Part shown: piece by piece, positions 16,940 through 23,522 of the stretch
How positions within the stretch are numbered: position 1 is the stretch's first letter
Layout of the letters: every line of letters begins with the position of its first letter
Assembly: GCA_910589055.1 (NCBI GenBank)
Contig: CAJURN010000025.1
Coordinates: 1-48,270, forward strand
Direction of reading: 5' to 3'
DNA: 48,270 bases
DNA from: an uncultured Muribaculaceae bacterium
GTDB lineage: Bacteria > Bacteroidota > Bacteroidia > Bacteroidales > Muribaculaceae
Notes under the pieces: generated by a model
Told to the model about the DNA's origin: nothing
The model's input: only the letters and a program-made list of their open reading frames with translations
Databases searched by the model: none
Program-made: the position numbers and the translations under genes

Positions 16940-16971
16940 CAAAGTTAAAGATAAATTTCCGTTTCAACAAA
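16940..16971 (-). promoter_or_regulatory. promoter of the met operon
   Basis: On the minus strand TTTG (16971-16968), a 20-base spacer and TAACTTTG (16947-16940) match the full Bacteroidetes promoter consensus. The start of transcription is expected near 16933. Confidence 0.82.
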
Positions 16972-16992
16972 AAAATTCTCAATAAATCTGCA

Positions 16993-17571
16993 TTATTTGA
17001 ATAAATCCTTAACCTTGTCGGCACCCTGCTGTGCGGCATCGGAAACCGCATCTTTCGCCTGCTGAGCCTTTTCGGCTGCGGCATCTTTCACTTCACCGGC
17101 CTTCTGGGCGGCGGCATCCTTGACTTCACCGGCCTTCTGGGCAGCGGCATCTTTCACCTCACCGGCTTTGGCTGAAACTGCATCAACAGCATTGCTTGCG
17201 GCGGTCTTGGCGCTGTCAACAGCTGCGGAAGCTGATTCTTTTGCAGCTTCGGCCTTATCTCCGGCTACGGATTCCACCTTGTCGAGAGCCGTAGTCACGG
17301 CAGAGAATGTTCCGGCAAGCGCGGGAGCCTTTTCCTTGACAACAGGCTCTACCTCGGCGAGATATTTCTTGGCTTCCTCAACCTTACCCTCGGCAACAAG
17401 TTTCTGCGCATAGGTCTTGGCCTGCTCAACATACACCTTCAGGCTGTCGGGATTGGAGCAATTCTCGATTTTCGCTTTCATATCGGCGCCGGATTCAGCC
17501 TTGCTTCCACATGAAATGGCTGCTGCTGACATTACGAGAGCCACAGCGACTGTCAATACTAACTTTTTCAT
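16993..17571 (-). CDS. lipoprotein with 11-residue helical repeats
   Basis: This is a predicted lipoprotein of 192 aa with a Sec/SPII signal (MKKLVLTVAVALVMSAAAIS, then C21). After a helical region to about residue 110, the C-terminal half is Ala/Lys/Glu/Asp-rich. It contains three near-identical 11-mers KAGEVKDAAAQ at residues 135-167, encoded by a 33-bp direct repeat. Such 11-mer amphipathic helices resemble LEA and apolipoprotein-like proteins, so a stress or membrane-associated role is possible, but no function is assignable. The met operon promoter lies right behind its stop with no clear terminator between. It is divergent from the GH27 gene. Confidence 0.7.
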   Translation of the reverse strand: MKKLVLTVAVALVMSAAAISCGSKAESGADMKAKIENCSNPDSLKVYVEQAKTYAQKLVAEGKVEEAKKYLAEVEPVVKEKAPALAGTFSAVTTALDKVESVAGDKAEAAKESASAAVDSAKTAASNAVDAVSAKAGEVKDAAAQKAGEVKDAAAQKAGEVKDAAAEKAQQAKDAVSDAAQQGADKVKDLFK

Positions 17572-17665
17572 AATTTCATCATTAATAGTTTATAATAGTT
17601 GAATATGTTGTATAACATCATTTTTATTGAAATGGTTCATTGTCTTTTTTGTGGAAGTTTTTTAG

Positions 17666-17673
17666 TACTTTTG
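17666..17673 (+). promoter_or_regulatory. promoter of the GH27 gene, -7 box
   Basis: TACTTTTG matches TAnnTTTG, 37 bases before the ATG at 17711. Confidence 0.6.
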
Positions 17674-17710
17674 CACACAATCTTAAATTTATAATCAAAA
17701 ACACTCAAGT

Positions 17711-20700
17711 ATGAATTTACGAAAGATTACTGCGGCTCTTGCACTGGCGCTCGCGACATCGACAATGTCGGCCCAGACAGGTGAGGAGCTGCCGTTTCAC
17801 AATTGGGCGCTCACGCCCCCGATGGGCTGGAACTCATGGGATTGCTTCGGCCCCACAGTCGTAGAAAGCGAAGTGAAGGCAAATGCCGATTATATGGCTC
17901 AGAAACTCCTGCCATACGGGTGGGAATATGTTGTGGTCGACATCCGCTGGTATGTCGAGAATGACAAGGCCGGCGGTTACAATCAGACAAATCCGATTTA
18001 TGTCATCGACCAGTTCGGACGCTACACCCCGGCAGTCAACCGATTTCCGTCGGCTGCCGACGGAACGGGCTTCAAGCATCTTGCCGACTACGTTCATTCG
18101 CTCGGTCTGAAATTCGGTATCCACCTCATGCGAGGTCTCCCCAAGAAGGCCGTGGAGGAAAAGATGCCCGTGAAAGGCACGACAGGAATCACCTGCGACA
18201 TGATTGCCAACAACGACTCCACCTGCACCTGGCTGCGCGACAACTGGAAAGTTGACTGGCGCAAGGAAGGCGCACAGCAGTACTACAACTCATGCTTTGA
18301 GATGTATGCCGACTGGGGCGTGGACTTTGTGAAAATCGACGACCTCGCACGTCCGTACCACACCGCCGAGATAGAAATGATACGCCACGCGATTGATAAT
18401 TGCGGGCGTCCGATGGTGCTGAGTATCTCGCCGGGCGAGACTCCGATTGAACAAGTGGATCACGTGCGCGCCCACGCAAACATGTGGCGCACCGTCGATG
18501 ACTTCTGGGACAATTGGGAACAGCTCAACTACCAATTCCAGATATGCGAAAAGTGGGCGCCATATATCGCTCCCGGCACATGGCCCGACGCCGACATGCT
18601 GCCCCTTGGTCGCATAAGCATCCGTGGCGAGCGCGGAGGTGAGCGCTGGACCAACTTCACCACCGCCGAACAGTATACGATGATGAACCTCTGGACCATC
18701 TTCAAGTCGCCGCTCATGTTCGGAGGACACCTGCCCATGAACGACGCCGCCACCGACGCCCTGCTCACCAACCGCGACGTGCTGTACATGCACCACTACT
18801 CCACTGCCAACCGTCAGCTCAGCCGCGACAATGACGAAGGACTCGTTGTATGGACCGCCGACGACCCTGCCAACGGCGATAAGTTCGTGGCATTGTTCAA
18901 TCTCGGAGGTTCACAGTTTGTAAACACGAAAAACGCCCTCTACCGCAGCGGCACAATCTCCTACCTTACCACCGGACACTCGACACAGGTCGATGTCACC
19001 CTACCCGCCGGAAGCAAGACCTTGGCTCTCGTAGTGACCGACGGCGGCGACTCCTTCGACTCCGACCACGCCGACTGGATCAATCCACTGCTCAGGATGT
19101 CGGACGGCAGCACTGTCGACCTCACCACCCTTTCCTACACCAAAGCAACCTGCGGCTGGGGCGAGGTACACGTCAATCAGAACATCAACGGCGGCACTCT
19201 GTCGGTCAACGGCACTACTTACGACCGCGGAATCGCCACTCATGCCAATTCCGTAATCGTGTACAACCTGCCTGAAGGCGTGAGCGGATTTTCGGCTCTC
19301 GCAGGCATCGACAACACCGGAAGCGACCAGGGCAGCAAATCTTCGGTCGAATTCCTCGTGTACAACTACGATCCCACCGACCCTGCTCAGGCAGGCCCTC
19401 AGACCTACGATATTGACGCAGCCGTCAACCTCACAGCCCTCGGATTCGGAGCCGGACAGAATTGCACCGTCACCGACATGTGGACAGGCGAAAACAAGGG
19501 CAACTTCAAAAACAGCGAGTACTCGGTACACCTCGACTCTCACGAAAGCGCCCTCTACCGCATCAGCCCTCTTGGCCGCACAGGCAACCCCGCGGTGAGC
19601 ATCAGCCTTCCCGGCTCTACCCAACAGTCGGGCGAGACATTCGACATCACCCTCGCCATAAGCGGTGGCGAAAGCGACAATGCTTATTTCCAACTTATAT
19701 CCAATGGTAAAATAATCGGAACACTTCCCGTGGGAGCCGACGGCACAGCCGTTTACAAGGCAACTTTCCTCGGTGGAGATTACACCCTGAGCGCCAAGTA
19801 CAGCGGAAACGCGAAAGTGGCTGCCGCAGAATCATCCGAGGTAAGCCTTACCGTAGAAGGCCCTGCGGAAGATATCACCCCTTTCGTCAATCGGCTCAAG
19901 ACATTGATTGAGACCGCTTCGGCGCTTGATGCCGAGAAGATTGCCGGAGCTTACCGCAAGCCGCTCGCCGACGCCCTCGCCGAAGTGCAGCCCGTTGAGG
20001 GTCAGAACCTCGAACAGCTCAAGGCCTCGATAGCATTGCTTCAAGACGCCTTCGACAATGCATGCCTTAGCATTTCATACATCGGCACACTCACCTCGCT
20101 GATTGCCGACGCCGAAGAGCTTGCAGCCCTGCTTCAGGCCGATGAAACCCGTACGTCGCTCACCGATGCCGCAACCCGTGCGGCAGGAGTGATAAGCTCC
20201 GACAACACCACCAACGACGACCTCAAAAACGAAATCGACGCCCTCCGCGCGGCAATTGACTACGCCCGCACCCACGGCGTTCCCGCCGAAGGAGTCGAAC
20301 TTGAAATGACCGAGAAAATCACCAATCCGAGCTTCGAGAACGGTACCGACGGATGGCGATGGAGCAACAGCTACGGCGGCTGGGAATCGGTTGCCACCTG
20401 GAGCGACCGTCCGGCTGCCGACGGCACATCTTTCGTGAGCCTTGCAGCAGGAACAATCAAGTCGCTCGACATCTATCAGTCCTTGCAGTACCTTCCCGAA
20501 GGCATCTACCGCCTTGAGGCAAGCCTGCGCAACACCGACGGCGCCGACAAGCTCACCGACCAGCACATCTATGCCACAACCGGCGGTGTGACTCTCGAAT
20601 CCGAGCCTCTTACCACCGTGAGCGGCGACGGCAACAACGACTGGACACGCCTGTCGGTTGACAACATCAACGTGAAATCCGGCTCCGTGCTCCGCATCGG

Positions 20701-20995
20701 CGCACGCTCCACAGGCGACGGCGAAAGCAACCGCGGATGGTTCCAGGCCGACGACTTCCGCCTGTACTACCGTGCTCCGGCCGGAATCACCTCCGGCGCC
20801 GAGCTCTACAACGGAATTGACGTCCGCGCCGAAGAAGGCTGCATCGTTGTACACAGCGACAAAGCCGCCACCCTGCCCGTCTACAATACCAAAGGCATGC
20901 TCATTGATACCTTGCAGATTACCGAAGGTACAAGCCGCCACAATATCAACCCCGGAGCATATCTCACAGCAGGACATCTGATAATAGTAAGGTGA
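17711..20995 (+). CDS. GH27 family multidomain glycoside hydrolase
   Basis: This is a secreted enzyme of 1094 aa with a Sec signal peptide (residues 1-21). A GH27 (alpha-galactosidase-clan) barrel covers about 28-410: TPPMGWNSWDCF, the predicted nucleophile D210 in VDFVKIDD, and the predicted acid-base D293 in GTWPDADML. An NPCBM-like domain follows (about 450-560, WGEVHVNQNINGGTL). Then come an Ig-like domain (about 625-715), a helical FIVAR-like stretch (720-860), a galactose-binding-like module (about 865-1015, NPSFENGTDGWRW) and a sorting-like C-terminal tail. GH27 enzymes cleave alpha-galactose or beta-L-arabinopyranose; the exact substrate is not clear. KIDD replaces the usual KYDNC, indicating a divergent subgroup. 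No SusC/SusD pair is adjacent. Confidence 0.85.
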   Translation: MNLRKITAALALALATSTMSAQTGEELPFHNWALTPPMGWNSWDCFGPTVVESEVKANADYMAQKLLPYGWEYVVVDIRWYVENDKAGGYNQTNPIYVIDQFGRYTPAVNRFPSAADGTGFKHLADYVHSLGLKFGIHLMRGLPKKAVEEKMPVKGTTGITCDMIANNDSTCTWLRDNWKVDWRKEGAQQYYNSCFEMYADWGVDFVKIDDLARPYHTAEIEMIRHAIDNCGRPMVLSISPGETPIEQVDHVRAHANMWRTVDDFWDNWEQLNYQFQICEKWAPYIAPGTWPDADMLPLGRISIRGERGGERWTNFTTAEQYTMMNLWTIFKSPLMFGGHLPMNDAATDALLTNRDVLYMHHYSTANRQLSRDNDEGLVVWTADDPANGDKFVALFNLGGSQFVNTKNALYRSGTISYLTTGHSTQVDVTLPAGSKTLALVVTDGGDSFDSDHADWINPLLRMSDGSTVDLTTLSYTKATCGWGEVHVNQNINGGTLSVNGTTYDRGIATHANSVIVYNLPEGVSGFSALAGIDNTGSDQGSKSSVEFLVYNYDPTDPAQAGPQTYDIDAAVNLTALGFGAGQNCTVTDMWTGENKGNFKNSEYSVHLDSHESALYRISPLGRTGNPAVSISLPGSTQQSGETFDITLAISGGESDNAYFQLISNGKIIGTLPVGADGTAVYKATFLGGDYTLSAKYSGNAKVAAAESSEVSLTVEGPAEDITPFVNRLKTLIETASALDAEKIAGAYRKPLADALAEVQPVEGQNLEQLKASIALLQDAFDNACLSISYIGTLTSLIADAEELAALLQADETRTSLTDAATRAAGVISSDNTTNDDLKNEIDALRAAIDYARTHGVPAEGVELEMTEKITNPSFENGTDGWRWSNSYGGWESVATWSDRPAADGTSFVSLAAGTIKSLDIYQSLQYLPEGIYRLEASLRNTDGADKLTDQHIYATTGGVTLESEPLTTVSGDGNNDWTRLSVDNINVKSGSVLRIGARSTGDGESNRGWFQADDFRLYYRAPAGITSGAELYNGIDVRAEEGCIVVHSDKAATLPVYNTKGMLIDTLQITEGTSRHNINPGAYLTAGHLIIVR

Positions 20996-21000
20996 AACTC

Positions 21001-21031
21001 TTTGACGATTGAGAAATTTTCCGTAACTTTG
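21001..21031 (+). promoter_or_regulatory. fba promoter
   Basis: TTTG (21001-21004), a 19-base spacer and TAACTTTG (21024-21031) form a full Bacteroidetes consensus promoter 48 bases before the fba ATG. Confidence 0.8.
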
Positions 21032-21079
21032 CGGACGAAATAAAAACCAGATTCTACATTTTCATAAACTAAAGGATAA

Positions 21080-22078
21080 ATGGTAAGTTACAAAGAATTA
21101 GGCCTTGTGAACACCCGCGAGATGTTCAAGAAGGCAATCGAAGGCGGTTATGCAATTCCCGCGTTCAACTTCAACAACATGGAGCAGCTCCAGGCTATCA
21201 TCAAGGCTGCCGCCACTGAAAAATCTCCCGTAATCCTCCAGGTTTCCAAAGGCGCTCGCAACTATGCCAACGCTACCCTGCTCCGCTACATGGCTCAGGG
21301 CGCTGTTGAATACGCCAAGGAACTCGGCTGGGAAAAGCCCGAAATCGTGCTTCACCTCGACCACGGTGACTCTTTCGAACTCTGCAAGAGCTGCATCGAC
21401 TCAGGTTTCTCTTCAGTGATGATCGACGGTTCTCACCTCCCCTACGAAGAAAACGTTGCCCTCACAAAGCAGGTTGTTGACTACGCTCACCAGCACGACG
21501 TAACAGTTGAAGGCGAGCTCGGCGTTCTCGCAGGTGTTGAAGACGAAGTTTCTTCCGACCACCACACCTACACCGACCCCGAAGAAGTTATCGACTTCGC
21601 TACCCGCACAGGCTGCGACTCCCTCGCTATCTCCATCGGTACCAGCCACGGCGCATACAAGTTCACTCCCGAACAGTGCACACGCAACGCCGAAGGCAAG
21701 CTCGTTCCCCCGCCCCTGGCATTTGACGTGCTCGACGCCGTTATGGAAAAACTCCCCGGATTCCCCATCGTACTCCACGGATCTTCCTCAGTTCCCCAGG
21801 ACGAAGTTGACACCATCAACATGTTCGGTGGCAAACTTCCCGATGCTATCGGTATTCCCGAAGAACAGCTCCGCAAAGCTGCCAAGAGCGCTGTTTGCAA
21901 AATCAACATCGACTCCGACAGCCGTCTTGCAATGACCGCAGCCGTTCGTCGCGTATTCGCTGAAAAACCCGGTGAATTCGACCCCCGCAAATACCTCGGC
22001 CCGGCTCGTGACAACATGGAAAAACTCTACCGTCACAAAATCGTCAACGTACTCGGTTCCGCCGGCAAAGCTGAATAA
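21080..22078 (+). CDS. fba: class II fructose-bisphosphate aldolase
   Basis: This zinc-dependent aldolase cleaves fructose-1,6-bisphosphate to dihydroxyacetone phosphate and glyceraldehyde-3-phosphate in glycolysis, and works in reverse in gluconeogenesis. The 332-aa protein shows the class II motifs: AFNFNNMEQ, VLHLDHGDS with the zinc-binding His, SVMIDGSHLPYEEN, VEGELGVLAGVED, the zinc His in IGTSHGAYK, and VLHGSSSVP. Codon choice is strongly biased to a few codons (GAA, CTC, CCC), as expected of a highly expressed gene. It has a consensus promoter and a terminator, so it is monocistronic, with a long repeat-derived 3' UTR. Confidence 0.96.
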   Translation: MVSYKELGLVNTREMFKKAIEGGYAIPAFNFNNMEQLQAIIKAAATEKSPVILQVSKGARNYANATLLRYMAQGAVEYAKELGWEKPEIVLHLDHGDSFELCKSCIDSGFSSVMIDGSHLPYEENVALTKQVVDYAHQHDVTVEGELGVLAGVEDEVSSDHHTYTDPEEVIDFATRTGCDSLAISIGTSHGAYKFTPEQCTRNAEGKLVPPPLAFDVLDAVMEKLPGFPIVLHGSSSVPQDEVDTINMFGGKLPDAIGIPEEQLRKAAKSAVCKINIDSDSRLAMTAAVRRVFAEKPGEFDPRKYLGPARDNMEKLYRHKIVNVLGSAGKAE

Positions 22079-22082
22079 TCAA

Positions 22083-22230
22083 CTTCTGAAGTTTCGCAAG
22101 CTCCACTTCAGTCAGGCTATAAAGGTCTGAAGGCAAAAAGGCAAGATAATACCTGTATTTTTTTGCCTGCCGAAGGCAATCGCCTTCTAACCCTTCTTAC
22201 CTCTTCAAACTGAAGCCTGCGAAGTTTGAG
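22083..22230. repeat. palindromic repeat units in the fba 3' UTR
   Basis: Two head-to-head units of an interspersed palindromic repeat follow the fba stop. Unit 1 (plus) has the hairpin CTGAAGT/ACTTCAG (22086-22111). Unit 2 (minus) has GAAGGC-AATC-GCCTTC (22172-22187) and TCAAACT/AGTTTGA (22205-22229). Unit 2 is about 80% alike to 44906-44976. The units can also pair with each other over about 130 nt: TTCGCA 22093 with TGCGAA 22218, CTTCAGT 22106 with ACTGAAG 22209, GAAGGC 22129 with GCCTTC 22182, AGGCAA 22139 with TTGCCT 22163. Confidence 0.65.
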
Positions 22231-22250
22231 CAAACGACGATAATTTTACA

Positions 22251-22283
22251 AGAGGAGACTCCCCGCGAGCCTCCTCTTTTTTT
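22251..22283 (+). terminator. fba terminator
   Basis: AGAGGAG (22251-22257) pairs with CTCCTCT (22271-22277), followed by a run of seven T. It is 173 bases after the fba stop. Confidence 0.85.
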
Positions 22284-22405
22284 GTGCACCTCTTTTAGTA
22301 ACCACTCAACCGAAGAGCAAACAAAAAGACGCTGACAAGAGACTCAAAAGCATAGAAAGATAAAATTTAAACAGTTTCTTAGTTGCGCATTAATAAATAA
22401 TTCGA

Positions 22406-22413
22406 TAATTTTG
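22406..22413 (+). promoter_or_regulatory. promoter of putative small RNA, -7 box
   Basis: TAATTTTG matches TAnnTTTG, with a TTG 20 bases upstream (22383-22385). It directs transcription into a GC-rich block that ends in a T-run. Confidence 0.6.
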
Positions 22414-22419
22414 CCGATG

Positions 22420-22503
22420 CAGACCGTCTCGCAGAGGCCTCCGGTCGGGGAACTTGCGGGAGGGTCGGCGAAAGCCGCACAGCGGTGTGGCACCTTTTTT
22501 TTT
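22420..22503 (+). ncRNA. putative small non-coding RNA
   Basis: A block of about 84 nt, much GC-richer than its surroundings, lies between a good promoter and a terminator. The last hairpin is GCCGCAC-AGCG-GTGTGGC (22474-22491), then ACC and nine T. Internal pairings include GACCG (22422-22426) with CGGTC (22442-22446), CCTCC (22438-22442) with GGAGG (22459-22463), and a CGGC-GAAA-GCCG tetraloop hairpin (22466-22477) that competes with the terminator stem. No start codon with a sensible frame is present. Signatures of SRP RNA, tmRNA and RNase P RNA are absent. A riboswitch or attenuator is an alternative, but no gene follows on this strand for 300 bases. Confidence 0.55.
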
Positions 22504-22612
22504 ACGAAAAGCGTTTATCGAAGCGCTCTTTCTTGACTGCTTGAAACCTGGAAAATTTCATATCACTGTCAAGGATGCAGCAAACGGTAGATGACTTATG
22601 TGGATATGTAAA

Positions 22613-22819
22613 TTATACCCTTTGCGGCGCGCGAGCGTTGTGAAGGGTCATAATACATATTTCGCGTGAGGCCTCTGCGTTGTTTGCTCGTTCTACAGTG
22701 ATGGGCAATTCCAGGGCCTCAAGCAGTGGGACGGGCAACAAGATGCGGCTCTCACGCTTTTTTATATAAACCTGTACTGTCAACCATGCCAGGGAGCCGG
22801 GTGGTCTTATTCTTATCAT
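22613..22819 (-). CDS. uncertain 68-aa ORF
   Basis: This open frame starts at an ATG that overlaps, head to head, the ATG of the plus-strand lipoprotein gene. The product begins MIRIRPPGSLAWLTVQVYIK and contains PVPLLEALELPITVERA. I recognise no family. A TACTTTTG box lies 13 bases upstream on the same strand, and codon use looks reasonable. The rest of the 22289-22817 gap holds the putative small RNA and, from 22504 to 22612, nothing I can identify except a 22-codon plus-strand frame at 22574. Confidence 0.3.
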   Translation of the reverse strand: MIRIRPPGSLAWLTVQVYIKKRESRILLPVPLLEALELPITVERANNAEASREICIMTLHNARAPQRV

Positions 22820-23507
22820 GAAAAAATTAAGCAAAAGTATTTTTCCCGGGAAAGGAATCCGCATGGCTTTGGCAATCATAGCCTGCGCAGCAATGTTGGG
22901 AACACTGTCGTGCAAAAACGCCACCGCCGACAGCGCTGAAACCGAAGAAATGGCCGATGATATGGCCGGGGAGGAAGAACAGGGTGACGCCGACGAATGG
23001 TACTACCGCGTAGTTCTGGAAAAGCGCAAGATTCAGCCCGGAACGGAGCATACCATAGATTGCCCGTTCTATGTGGAAGGACTGTCGTTGCTGAACCACA
23101 ACGGCGATTACTTGGCTTACAATGATGAAGTTGATTACCAATATTACGTAACTCCATTTCTCTTTGCCTGCCAATTGGCAAAGGAAGGAGAATTTGCAAC
23201 TGAAAAGGAATGGCGCCGCTTCGAAAAAGAAGTACTCGACAAGACGAGATACGTTGCCAACTACGCGCAGTGCCTTGACGAGATAAGCGACACAGAATGG
23301 CGTGAGAAAGCCAAGAGATTATGGTACGACCAATTTAAGAACAAGCCCATCTGCGTGGGTGAGAGCGGATATGGTTACCAAAAGTTTCTGTACTGTTCTC
23401 CGTTTGATTACGAATGTATATTGCCGTTTACTGTCAAACGGGTAAATGGCAACAATAAATACGGACTGCCTGAAGGGGCGGTTTTTATGTTCGGAAGTAT
23501 TTTCTAA
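22818..23507 (+). CDS. hypothetical lipoprotein
   Basis: This 229-aa protein has a long basic N-region and a hydrophobic stretch ending GTLSC, with C32 as the likely lipidated Cys. An acidic linker (about 38-60: AETEEMADDMAGEEEQ) follows. The rest is rich in Tyr, Trp and charged residues, with four Cys in the C-terminal half. No known domain was recognised. An internal ATG at codon 16 is an alternative start. It is followed after 15 bases by the TonB_C gene, so the two form an operon. The pair is AT-richer than neighbours, which suggests an accessory origin. No plus-strand promoter box is obvious. Confidence 0.65.
   Translation: MKKLSKSIFPGKGIRMALAIIACAAMLGTLSCKNATADSAETEEMADDMAGEEEQGDADEWYYRVVLEKRKIQPGTEHTIDCPFYVEGLSLLNHNGDYLAYNDEVDYQYYVTPFLFACQLAKEGEFATEKEWRRFEKEVLDKTRYVANYAQCLDEISDTEWREKAKRLWYDQFKNKPICVGESGYGYQKFLYCSPFDYECILPFTVKRVNGNNKYGLPEGAVFMFGSIF
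22832..22839 (-). promoter_or_regulatory. minus-strand -7 box inside the lipoprotein gene start
   Basis: TACTTTTG on the minus strand matches TAnnTTTG and points into the 68-aa ORF at 22613-22819. Confidence 0.35.
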
Positions 23508-23522
23508 ATCAATAGAATCATT

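Noticed and set aside
16735..16971. SAM-responsive riboswitch in front of metY
   Set aside because: The leader is short, coding for a Met-rich peptide, and shows no recognisable SAM riboswitch core. The translated-leader model explains both the codon run and the competing stems.
18290..18796. Minus-strand open frames inside the GH27 gene (168 aa here, 300 aa at 20075-20977)
   Set aside because: They mirror the GC-biased third positions of the sense gene and encode no recognisable protein.
22420..22503. SRP RNA, tmRNA or RNase P RNA
   Set aside because: None of their conserved cores (for example the GGAAG-AGCAGCC apical loop of SRP RNA or a tRNA-like end) is present.
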